Positions 50,301-62,039 of a stretch of DNA of 64,000 nucleotides are shown here, piece after piece. A program made the translations under genes and the position numbers. Numbering within the stretch: position 1 is the first letter of the stretch; each line of letters begins with the position of its first letter. The notes beneath the pieces are model-generated. The model was given only the letters and a program-made list of their open reading frames with translations, had not been told where the DNA came from and searched no databases. This DNA comes from Wuchereria bancrofti (taxonomy: Eukaryota > Nematoda > Chromadorea > Rhabditida > Onchocercidae), in the NCBI GenBank assembly GCA_005281725.1, contig SSBO01000009.1, positions 1,360,127 through 1,424,126 on the forward strand, written 5' to 3'.

Positions 50301-53300
50301 GGTATGAATAAGTAGATGATCAGGTATGAATAAGTAGATGATCAGGTATGAATAAGTAGATGATCAGGTATGAATAAGTAGATGATCAGGTATGAATAAG
50401 TAGATGATCAGTATGAATATATGACAGTAGAAGTAGATGATCAGGTATGAATAAGTAGATGATCAGGTATGAATAAGTAAATGATCAGGTATGAATAAGT
50501 AGATGATCAGGTATGAATAAGTAGATGATCAGGTATGAATAAGTAGATGATCAGTATGATAATAGATAGTATGAATAGTAGATGATCAGGTATGAATAAG
50601 TAGATGATCAGGTATGAATAAGTAGAATAGATATAGTAAGCAGGTATGAATAAGTAATGATCAGGATATCAGGTATGAATAAGTAGATGATCAGGTATGA
50701 ATAAGTAGATGATCAGGTATGAATAAGTAGATGATCAGGTATGAATAAGTAGATGATCAGGTATGAATAAGTAGATGATCAGGTATGAATAAGTAAATGA
50801 TCAGGTATGAATAAGTAGATGATCAGGTATGAATAAGTAGATGATCAGGTATGAATAAGTAGATGATCAGCTTGATATAATGACATAGAAGTAGATGATC
50901 AGGTATGAATAAGTAGATGATCAGGTGATAATGCTATGAATAAGTAAATGATCAGGTATGAATAAGTAAATGATCAGGTATGAATAAGTAGATGATCAGG
51001 TATGAATAAGTAGATGATCAGGTATGAATAAGTAAGTGATCAGGTATGAATAAGTAGATGATCAGGTATGAATAAGTAAATGATCAGGTATGAATAAGTA
51101 GATGATCAGGTATGAATAAGTAGATGATCAGGTATGAATAAGTAGATGATCAGCTATGAATAAGTAGATGATCAGGTATGAATAAGTAGATGATCAGGTA
51201 TGAATAAGTAGATGATCAGGTATGAATAAGTAATGATCAGGTATGAATAAGTAGATGATCAGCTATGAATAAGTAAATGATCAGGTATGAATAAGTAGAT
51301 GATCAGGTATGAATAAGTAGATGATCAGGTATGAATAAGTAGATGATCAGCTATGAATAAGTAGATGATCAGGTATGAATAAGTAAATGATCAGGTATGA
51401 ATAAGTAAATGATCAGGTATGAATAAGTAGATGATCAGGTATGAATAAGTAAGTGATCAGGTATGAATAAGTAGATGATCAGGTATGAATAAGTAGATGA
51501 TCAGGTATGAATAAGTAGATGATCAACTTAATCATACCTGATCATCTACTTATTCATACCTGATCATCTACTTATTCATACCTGATCATCTACTTATTCA
51601 TACCTGATCATCTACTTATTCATACCTGATCATCTACTTATTCATACCTGATCATCTACTTATTCATACCTGATCATCTACTTATTCATACCTGATCATC
51701 TACTTATTCATACCTGATCATCTACTTATTCATACCTGATCTGCGAATGGATAATATTCATGAAAAGTAGTGATGTTGAATTTTATATATTTGGCTGAAA
51801 TTTTTCGCATCAGTATCGCACTGCGCATATGATCAGTTGGTGTTTTATAATTTCGGAGTCCAAGTTGAAAACGAAAAGCAAACAGATGATTATATGTCTA
51901 TAAAGAAAAAAATTCATTTTTATATTGAAATTTTAGATGAAAATATACCTTCACAATATCTTCTTCTTACTGATTACCTTGAGATGAAACAAATAAACAT
52001 AGTAATTTTTATTAGTTGCAAAGTTTATTGCTTACATTTTGACGAAGCAGAAAATTTTCAATTTAGATTACATTGAAGTTTTGATTAACTATTGCTAATA
52101 ATAGTTATTTTACTACCAATAATGATTATTTTCACTTATCCTGTACAAAAATTCGAAAATTGATTGCAAATCTGTTTAATAAGACCCACTTTTGGGTCGC
52201 TTTCATTTTTGCCCCAAACCATATCTTTTTCCCATAAACGTCGTCCACCAGCTGATATTAGCCATTCTCGACATCGTCCGTACCATTCTTCACTTCTAAA
52301 ATTAAATTTCTTTTCGGAAATTTTTTAAAATAATTATACGTTAATACAACACTAAAAAAATACTTCACTTTATAAATTAAATTTCCGAAGTTCATTTTCA
52401 GGAATTCGTTCATTCGTAGAAAAGCATTAATTAATCAAAGATATTACGAAATATTACTATTTCTATTTAGTATTTACGTTTTTGGTAGTGGAATCTTTGA
52501 AAAATTGTAATCGTCTCTAAGCTTTTTTTCGTAGGCATCAAGCCATATCATTGTCGCATTATGTCGCATCGTATATTCTGTATTTTCAAAATCATTGAGC
52601 ATATTCTGGAACTCTTTTCTTTCCTTGGGATTAAACAGATCAGGTGGTGAATTTACCACAACTTGCATTTGTAGGCCTAAATTATAAATTTTATACAGCG
52701 AATAATCTCTGAATAATAGATTTGTTAGAAAAATATGTGAAAGAATTGTCACAATTGCCCATAATGATGAATGAAGAAATTCTAATTTTCCATTTTTCTG
52801 CATAATATTTTATTACAAACTTTCGAAATTCCGCCTTGCTTGTTATTTATGTTTTATTTTTAAGAAAAATTTCATTAATGCAAATTTCAGTAATGCATAT
52901 GTCAACTCTGTTATACTACTATTACAAAAAATAATTTATCGCTAATTCATTCTTTCATACAATATAATTAATATAAGTATAATTAAATTCACTTAAACTT
53001 ACTACTGCTTGAATATTAAAAAAAAATGTCAAGCTATTTTGATATATTGGATGGAATGAATACATCAAAATGAAATACAAATTTTACTTTCTCAAATATC
53101 TGATTTTTCTTTTAATGAAGTTCAATTAAATTCTCTTTTCTTAATGTAGCTGTTGAAACTTGAAATGGAATACACTAATATTCTGTTTATCTTTCCAATC
53201 GACATTTCTATTACCAAACAATCAACAGTCCATTACATCGTCGATAGTAATAAATCAAATTTAATATTTTATTCAAAATTGATTAATTGATCATACCTTC

Positions 53301-56300
53301 TTCCCAGAATGTTTCATCCATTAATATATAAAATTTGCTGAGATAAAATGAATCCAGAACAAGAAATTTCGGATTTAGACCTTCCTTCAACATTGTACAA
53401 CCCAATATTGCTAATGATAAATAGATGATATAAATGAAAATAAAAACTTTCATGGTGAAACAATCAAGCAAGAAAGGACCGTAATGTTCGCGGAATATTT
53501 TCGAAATCATTGTTTCACGATGTTTCGATTTCGGTAGTTCCTAAATTGTTGAATTATTCATATATACTCTCATCATTATTAAATATTTAATTTCTAAACT
53601 TACTATCAATATATAATTATGCAATTCCATAAAATATCGATGATTTTTTGCCACTTCAATCTTAACACAAAGTTTTTTTTTTTTTGAATTTAATTTCACA
53701 CTGTTTCGAATTGACAGTAGCATAGCTTAATGAATGCGTGTACTTTCTTCGTAAACAAGAAAACTGTAGCATTAATTGAATATTTTTTTTTTTCCTTTAA
53801 TTATTAAATCAAATTTTAAATGAATTACAGGAGTGGACGATGCATTTATTATGATTCAAAGTTGGACCAGTTTAAAGGCCAAAACATCTCGCAAAGAGCG
53901 ATTAGCGCAAGTTTTTATCGAAATTGGACCATTATCACTTATCACTTAAGTAGCACGTAAGTATGACGCCATACGTGAGAAGTATGATGTAATGTATGTT
54001 ACCATCTATTCCGTATTCAAAAGACCATTTAGCGGCATACTTTCTTTGATACTAGCTTACGTCATGCTAACTACGAAATGAGTCATAGTCAATTTATGAA
54101 CTTTTTCTCTTTCTTGTGTACTCATTTGAATAAACCTGTCATCAATTCGGACTGATACTTTGACCTATACTTTGATACTTTGACCTTCTAATGAATTATT
54201 ACTGTTCTCTATGAGAATCACATAAACTTTGCAATAGTTAAAAGGAAAAAACGCTAACCTTATTTAAGCTTTGTTTAAAATCCATGAATTTCTTACGCAT
54301 TTTTTGACTTAATGTAGTTTTCACATTTTCCACCACTTTCTCATTTTTTGTTACATTTTCTTGCACAATTTCAGGTGGTATCTTTGATTTCAATGATACG
54401 CTACCCGTTAGAAATAGTTTTTTAAATAAATTATCTGAAATAAAAAAAAAAAAGGAAATCTTAACATTTCCCAAAAAATGATTTTTAAAAAATTCTCAAC
54501 AAAAAAAAAAGGAAGAGTAAAATCTTCTAACCGGCTAATTCCTGACTGATAACTGGTTTTAATGTTATCGCATGCAATCCATCACTTTCTCGTTTTCCAC
54601 TAAATGCCATAACAGCGGTGAAAAATGTTAACTGATAAAGATAAGTGAATGCTATGCCCATAAATGTATAAAAACAAAACATTTGTACGCTTGGTAATGT
54701 TGTCAAACAGCCAATGCCAAAAGTTAGCTAAAAAAAAAAAAAAAACAAATATGTGAAATTTGTTACAATTTGATAAATTAGTTATGATAGTTGCATTTGT
54801 TGATAAATACACAAATATATTCAGGAATTGCCATCAGTTTCGATCATTTAAATTGCGCAGTTTTTCGATATATCCGGTTTAGCAGACCGGATACAAATTA
54901 TACACTGATCTTCTGAATTACCACTAAACGAACAGTCAAAAATTCCGTTCATTCTGTTTCCAGCAGACAGTGTACTTTTAAATCTTAACTATTTGTTTAT
55001 TCCATATCAATTTATCAGTGAATAATGTTATCAGTGATAATGAATGATACCATATCAGTGATTGTTGTTATTGATATTGCAACTGCTGCTTCAGCAAGTG
55101 ATTCGGATAAACGATGTGAAACACTTTGTTCAACATTTGTTCGATGCCAAGCTGCGCTCATTATGAACATATCATCCACACCGATGCCTTTGTAATTATA
55201 CAAAATTATATTTTCTTAATAAATTAATCAACCAAAATTTTCATTTACACTAATTATCATTTTTTTTTTTTAGTACCTTTTTTGCATGACAAAAATGTGC
55301 AAAATATTGAAATGATTGAGAAAATAAATAAATTCCAATATTTTTTGCGCAATGTCATTAATTAATACAGTATAATTAACAATACAAATGTAAAAAAAAA
55401 AAACTTCAATTTTTATACGAATAAAATAGATGAATTTATTTTGAAATGATTGAAATGAACTTACAAAAGACGATAAATGGTGATACGTTGACAATAGCAT
55501 TGTATAAAAAACCCATCCATAAAATTAAACCAAATGCACTTATAATTGCAAGTAAAGGACAAAATAAACCTGAAAATGTATAATTAAAATTTTATTTATA
55601 ATATTTCATCTAAGAACCCAGTCATAAGTAAGTATGTCATGTGAATCATTGAAATTTCAAAAATCAAACTATAAAAGGTTGGAGATATTATATAATTTGT
55701 TCAAAGTTTTACAACGGAGTAGTGCCACAGTAATAGAGGAACTAACTTAAGTAAAAATTGGTGCTACGTCAATATTAGCTTACGAAAAGGAACAGAAAAA
55801 CATTTGATAACGTGTGGAAAAAAGTATTTACTTAAGTCATTTATGTAAAAATGGAAGATAAAAGTTTTAAATCGTAATATAAATCAAATATTTACAATCA
55901 TTATTTGAATTATAATGCTTCCTAACAATTTATTAATAATTGAATAATTTAATTTTATGTTTAAAGTTACAGTGTAAATGTTAAGGTTAAAGTTGAGAAT
56001 TGATAAAATTCATTGCTTACAGATGTCATAACTTTCTATTACGGACATGAACGGATGACAAGTGGTGGAATCGGTCTTACCGGCTAATGCTATTGTCGGT
56101 TTGCTGCGTACCCAGTCGATGGTAATGAACCCATCATTATGTCTATACAAAACAATAGCGCTTAATCCGCAAAGCGAGAATAAGACGAAACAAGTGATTG
56201 CAAACTTTGGTGACAATGAATCAGCAACTTGTTGCAAGCCTTCCGGTAAACTTTCATTATGATACATACCAAATTCCAGGATGTCTACAAAAATGAAACA

Positions 56301-58765
56301 CCTGAAAATCTATTCAGAAATAGTTTATGAGTGTATTTTCTATAATTATACCGTGTACAACAAATCTGCTTTCCGGAAAGACGGATAGTAAATCGTTTTG
56401 TGTTGTATTAATTTGGTAAAAGGATTGCTGCAACTGCTAACTGTTAATTTTATTGGTTTTATTAAAAAAGAAAGCAGTTATGGTCATTTAATTGTATTGA
56501 ATACGTTTCTGATTTTTCTATTTGAAAAACAGGATCCAGAAATGTGTAAGGTTAAAGGTTAAAGAAGAAAGCTTAACATACTGGACGCTGGATTCTTGAC
56601 GTCAGATAAAAAACCGGCAACCTTTTTACGCCACAAGTAGCTAATATTACCAACTTTTTCATCCCGAACATTATAGGTAAGTCTGACAGCTCGGACGTAG
56701 TTGAAATGACCTTCCTGAAAATAATATTGCAATAGCAAAAGAGACAGTAGCATTCACTTCGTAAACAAACATATCAACCGGACCAGTGCATTCACTCCGT
56801 AAATAAACATATCAACTGGACCAGTGCATTCACTTCGTAAATAAACATATCAACCGGACCAGTGTATTCACTCCGTAAATAAACATATCAACCGGACCAG
56901 TGCATTCACTCCGTAAATAAATATATCAACCGGTTGAATTTAAAAATGATAGCATAAATTAAATAGCCATAAGTTAAAAGGCAGTTTTGCACTGAATCTT
57001 GACTCATTTAATTTGAGGAAATATCCATCATTTCACTAATTGCATAAACTCTTTAGGACTCTAATCTAGGCCATATACTAGGCTCTGAGACTTGGACTAG
57101 ACCCAAAGACTAGTCCTCGAACTCCTAATCGTCATGTTTTGTACACAAATCTGTAAAGGTATATTTACTTTGTCGATGATATGGGGCGCACCAATTAATG
57201 CGCCAAAATAGATTGGTTCAGTTCCACGCCAACCGATTGGATAAGTTATTTTAACCTGTAAAAAGTGACATATTAATAATAAATCATCTTGCATTCAAAA
57301 ATAGATCAATGATTTCAAAGAAAAAGACCGGATAATGACGTGGAATGCGTATGTCATGTGTATGCTGACGTAAAACGTGGATTACTTCACGTGGATTACT
57401 TGTAAAAGAAGTAGAAGACTGGAAAAGTTGTGAAATGAATTGAATTATATATTACAAAAAAAAAAAAAGTGGAAATACCTCGTTACTATAAGAAAATATG
57501 TCAACTTGAATTTGAAAAATGGATGTAATTATGAACGGTTGATTGGAATTAATGCTTTAAACAAATCACTAATCAAATTTTCATTATTTAAATAAATTTA
57601 TTCATTCAAAAATTAATTAAAACTATGAAAGGATTGTTTATCTTACCTCATTATTGATTATATCATCAGTAAATTCAGCTAATTTCGAATCAAAATTTCC
57701 CCATCGTTCTTTTGGCATAAGCATTGTCACATGTTCGTTCATAAAACATTTCCAGTCGTAGGACATGCATAAATCCGTAAAACCAACTTCGTATGTTATA
57801 TCATTGTGTGTTACTGATATTGTAATATTGTGTATAATATGCTGAAAAGATGAATTAGAATCATTTATCATTTTAATTATTCTAAATTTATTAATTGAAT
57901 AGTAATCGATCGTATATTATTGATAGCGATTATATCTTGATAGTATTATCCAATTTTTATGATAATATTTTGAGAAATGATAATGACAACAATACAATTC
58001 TTTTCATTGATTATTATTTTAAATGATCAATATAAAGAAGTTAATTTATTTCAAAAAGTTTGATAATCATTAATTGAAATAATACCTGATTAATTCGTTC
58101 TAACTCATCCAAATATTTTAACACCAACATATTTGGTCGTCCAAATTTAGGATGTTTTATCCCAGCTGCTATAATATCCACATATCCCGTATAGTCATAA
58201 CTTTTTCCAGGCCAAAATTCCTGTTCATTTAAAGGCCAATAATCACTGAGTACTTTTTTCTCGTAACGCCATTGAGCATTTTTCGGTGAGAAAACGTATT
58301 CCGGATCGATTGTCGTCTGCAAAAAATTCATTCTTAAATTTTTTTTCTTTTTTTTTTAAATAAGCGTAGGTTCAAGACTTATTTCTGCATACAATCAAAT
58401 GAAGGATTTGATTATAAATTTACCTGGAATAGATTAGAATGTTTAATTGCTCCTATTGATTGACTTATTGGCTGATCAGTTTCAATTTACAACTTGTCTT
58501 AATTTAATTTAGCTTAAACTAAACTAAAATGAAACACAAGTAGTTAAAATTAAGAGATACTCTCTTGCTCATAGTTTGCTAACTTTTTAGTCAGGAAAAA
58601 AAAAGAAAAGAAAAAGTTTACCTGTTTTTTGATAAACAAAAATCCAAAACTAAGAGCTATTGTTAACAAGATTGGTCCAATAAACAGAATGAATCGAAAA
58701 CGATAAGCAATTGAACCCCAACGATAGAATAATTGTTGTATGAGATTATCAAAAGATAACATCAT
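47349..58765 (-). CDS. Patched-related (PTR) family membrane protein with sterol-sensing domain
   Basis: Exons 5' to 3' (-): 58622-58765, 58086-58316, 57647-57841, 57169-57255, 56582-56714, 56352-about 56433, 56081-56284, 55465-55569, 55051-55187, 54532-54727, 54259-54434, 53297-53540, 52478-52676, 52190-52295, 51736-51897, 48349-48484, 47759-47946, 47349-47504; about 960 residues, normal for the family. A first membrane helix (about residues 25-47) precedes a large extracellular part. The sterol-sensing region includes SPFIVFCIGVDDMFIM and DMLTFGIGCLTTLPSV. The second half carries LFAFRFQLGLRNYKTPTD, FADQ joined to YIELKPAL, GVIGFMTFWGVRLESVS and FAVDLSAHIGYAYV, then a final helix pair. PTR proteins are RND-superfamily relatives of Patched, expanded in nematodes and linked to cuticle and membrane traffic. 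All junctions are in phase except exon 5 to 6, which I could not settle. A 3 kb satellite fills the intron before 48484. Confidence 0.88.
48756..51740. repeat. 22-bp satellite array seeded at a PTR 5' splice site
   Basis: About 3 kb of a 22-bp repeat lies inside the PTR intron 48485-51735. In the gene's direction (-) the unit contains GATCAG/GTATGAATAAG, where the slash is the exon-intron junction of PTR exon 51736-51897. The six exon bases GATCAG (codons D-Q) and sixteen intron bases make one unit. By length there are about 40 units at 48756-49644, about 85 in the opposite orientation at 49646-51525, and about 10 at 51526-51740. Copies are most uniform next to the exon and degenerate at the far end near 48756-48810. 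Variants include GATAAATGAT-type changes, CAGCTATG (donor GT lost) and 21-base units. A single N stands at 49645. Confidence 0.95.
53831..53949 (+). pseudogene. Orphan PTR exon relic on the opposite strand
   Basis: After AATTACAG ending at 53830, a + strand frame reads GVDDAFIMIQSW, then KERLAQVFIEIGPLSLIT and a stop at 53947-53949. This is the sterol-sensing-domain exon that follows the VDD motif of PTR proteins. It differs clearly from the matching exon of the resident gene (55051-55187). It lies antisense in the PTR intron 53541-54258, with no partner exons seen on the + strand. It is best read as a fragment of another PTR gene inserted in inverted orientation. Confidence 0.75.
56752..56938. 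repeat. 38-bp tandem repeat in a PTR intron
   Basis: Nearly five copies of a 38-bp unit with core CATATCAACCGGACCAGTGC lie in the intron between PTR exons 4 and 5. Copies differ by a few bases (CACTCCG or CACTTCG, CAACCGG or CAACTGG). No function is evident. Confidence 0.9.
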
Positions 58766-61246
58766 CGATTTATTTATATCTTTAATTAGACAACAATTGC
58801 AACATTATAAATAATATATCACACAAATGATATCATTTGCAAAGATTTGATTTAATTCTTAAAATTTATTACCACATCCTACGGGTGAAATAATTAAGTA
58901 AGCGGAAAATTGCAATTTCAGAAATATATAAAAGTTGATAAATCCAAAAATGTGGAATTTAGTTGTTTGATCACCGAAAGAAAGTATTTAAAGATATTGA
59001 AAATGTCACTACGCAAAATCCATTTGTTCATCAGTTCAATTATCCATTATACACATTCTTTCTCGATTGAAATAATGTTGACAAAGACGATGGATGACAA
59101 AGCGAAACGATAACGATGACAATGATGTCGATAATTGCACTGAAGGAGAAATTTCGGCAAAAAAAAAAAAAAACGTCCTCTTTTCTTCAAAAATTGAACA
59201 AAACATGAAAATTTTTATCACTCATCATTATCACCAAAGATGTTATTATCACTCATATGGATATTATTATCATCATTCCTTCATAACTTTTGATTGTAAC
59301 TTATCACAAACTCATTATTACTAATCGTTTTGCTTGAGACTGTTTAATACTGATTTCAAATGTGTTCCTTGCATGGCGCATTTAATGTTTTAAATCGAAA
59401 TTTCGAATTGGAAAATTCTTATCCAATATTTAATGAGTGGAATGAAATACTTTTCAACAAATTTAAGGAAGAACAATTAATTATTAATGCCATTTATATT
59501 CAGCTAAAAAGAAATTTTACTTTTAAAGTTTTACTTTTATGAGTGCTTTTCATAATTACATATATGAGATTTACGCAAAAAGTACAACTGACTTACACCA
59601 ATGATTTTCAAAATATTTTTTTCAAATTCAGCAATGATAGTTATTGCTTATTTTTGACACATGTTGAATTCTAAATTTTATAAATTAGTATTTTTCGAAA
59701 TATTATTATTGTTATAATTATAGCTGATATCGTTATCACTCTAATTCATTATCACATTAATACTTTCCATTGCTGATCCTAAGCATTACATTTTGTTTTT
59801 ATACGTGAATTTTTTATACGTATTTTATACGTGGAATGGAAATGATCGTTTCGGATCAGAAATATTGTCGATGAAACAAGTAGCGATTAATTGTCATAAC
59901 AATTCGTCTCTTATGGATAATTTAGAAAGATTTGTTGATAAGAAAGAAACATTTGATTAAGTATGAAACAAATATTTGTACTTTTTTGGTTTCCAATTTC
60001 ATTTCTTATCTTTTTTTAGGGTGAATGAAATGAAATAGTAAGAATTTATTCAAAAAAGAACTACTAAAATGAGAATATAAAAACAGTATTATTTATCGAT
60101 TCCAATAAATACTTCAACTTTTTATTTTCCCTTCCCTTCTTTATCATTTATCATTCATTGATAATAAAACGATATTTTCGGACTATTATTAAATGAGACA
60201 ATAATTTGTTACATTTTCTATATGAAATAAATTATAGTTCTTGTTCTGAAGATCAGATCACTGATTTAAAAAAAAATTCTTTTTAAATTTACTTTTTAAA
60301 TTTTCAACTTTTTCATTCAAGTTTATGCAAATTTTTTGTTTTGCGACTATCTTTGTCAATTAATTTTATATGTTCAGTGCTTCTTTTGTGCTACTGCGAT
60401 ACAAGTTTCAAATTGCATGAAATTAAAATTTATTAAATTTTTAAAATAATATGGTTGAATAAAACGAAAAAGAACAAAGCCATAGTTTTTGGCAAGATTC
60501 GGACTGTTTAGGAATTTCTTGATGCTAACTTCTCAGAGCGCTGCATTCAATATATCTTTTGTGCTGCTATTACTAAAATCAAATTCTTTAAAAAATTGAA
60601 AAATTTCTCTTCGAACTTTCAACTCATTCATTCATAAACAATAATATATTCCTTCTCGCTTAACATTGATAAATTTTCATCAAATTTCATAAATTCATTT
60701 CTGTTTGCAACATATATCGGCGATATTTCGTCGTACTTTTTTGTTCACAGCGATGTAAAGAAATGCTTTACCACCTGTCAAAGCAAATTGTCAAAGCAAA
60801 TTCTTATAGCTTACTCATACTGCTACTATTGCATGCATGCAGTAAGCATGTTTGCATGCGCTATAATTGTGATTTGTTTCGAAGTCATCGTAATAATAAG
60901 TACTATCACAAATGTATTGCTGCTATATTAATTTAAACGATAAAAATTTTGAAATTTCAATTTTGTTTTGCTTTGATTTAATTAAATGATTGATAAGATA
61001 ACACTAATATGTGATAAAATTAAAAGATAAATTTGAAGAAGAGTAAAAACCTTGTGAGAACATCCATGAAATATGAATGAATGGCAAAAGAGATCGCGGT
61101 AAACGGATGAATTCGATAATTATGTACATTGTACTGCAAATTAGCAAGAAGAAACAGATAATAACTGATTGTATCAGTATCTAAAAGTTTCAATTTGAAA
61201 TATGAATATCAGAAAATATTCAACAGTTATCAAATTAACATAATGG
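58766..61246. other. AT-rich interval upstream of the PTR gene
   Basis: No convincing exon chain is seen. A + strand frame at 59360-59542 (60 codons) reads like ordinary protein for part of its length but has no recognisable family and no splice partner. PTR promoter sequence is expected at the left end. The missing 3' exons of the receptor gene would also have to lie here, but I could not find them. Confidence 0.5.
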
Positions 61247-61700
61247 GTTAGAGAGTGTGGGTAATGTGACTGGGTGACTGTAAGATGTGTGGGTAATGTG
61301 ACAGGATGACCGTAAGATGTGTGGGTAATGTGACTGGGTGACTGTAAAATGTGTGGGTAATGTGACTGGGTGACTGCAAGATGTGTGGGTAATGTGGCTG
61401 GGTGACTGTAAAATGTGTGGGTAATGTGACTGGGTGACTGTAAGATGTATGGGTAATGTGACAGGATAACCGTAAGATGTGTGGGTAATGTGACGATGAC
61501 TGTAAGATATGTGGGTAATGTGACTGGGTGACTGTAAGATGTGTGGGTAATGTGACTGGGTGACTGTAAGATGTATGGGTAATGTGACAGGATAACCGTA
61601 AGATGTGTGGGTAATGTGGCTGGGTGACTGTAAAATGTGTGGGTAATGTGACTGGGTGACTGCAAGATGTGTGGGTAATGTGGCTGGGTGACTGTAAAAT
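61247..61700. repeat. 32-bp minisatellite with higher-order pattern
   Basis: About 14 copies of a 32-bp unit (core GTGTGGGTAATGTGAC) form this array. Three main unit types (TGACTGGG, TGACAGGA, TGGCTGGG) recur in the same order: units 6-7 match units 10-11, and units 4-5 match 13-14, so blocks of several units have been copied together. One unit is shortened. Two long - strand open frames (163 and 157 codons) run through it only because the repeat lacks stop codons. Confidence 0.92.
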
Positions 61701-62039
61701 ATTAAACAGTGGTTTTATCATAATTATAAGACTTATCGAGTGGTTTGTGTCACCTTCTTTTTGTTGAAAACATAGATATTAAATTAACAACAATGTTACT
61801 CAAAGTATGCTTAATTAGTTGTTTTAAATCTTTCTAATCATTACAAACTGAAATTTTAAACTGATCAAATTATTGCAAAAACGTTCGAAGTTAACATGTA
61901 AAATTGTTTTCAAAATACCAAATCTACTTTTAACTGCCATGTGCTCTATTTTGAATTGATGAAAATTTGCATTAAGCTCATATTACCAAATGACTTTTGC
62001 ATTCTTAATTAAATTTAAGGTTTGAAATAAATCACATAC

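Noticed and set aside
48756..51740. Possible CRISPR-like or telomere-like array
   Set aside because: Units are directly tandem with no unique spacers, the unit is not a telomere motif, and the array lies inside a eukaryotic intron.
51837..52076. A + strand 79-codon frame
   Set aside because: It overlaps on the opposite strand the true PTR exon 51736-51897, which carries the conserved AFRFQLGLRNY motif.
59360..59542. A 60-codon + strand frame
   Set aside because: Partly protein-like composition, but no known family, no splice partners and no leader site.
61174..61721. Two long overlapping - strand open frames of 163 and 157 codons
   Set aside because: They translate the 32-bp minisatellite. 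Because 32 is not a multiple of three, the same repeat stays open in more than one frame. There are no splice or start features.
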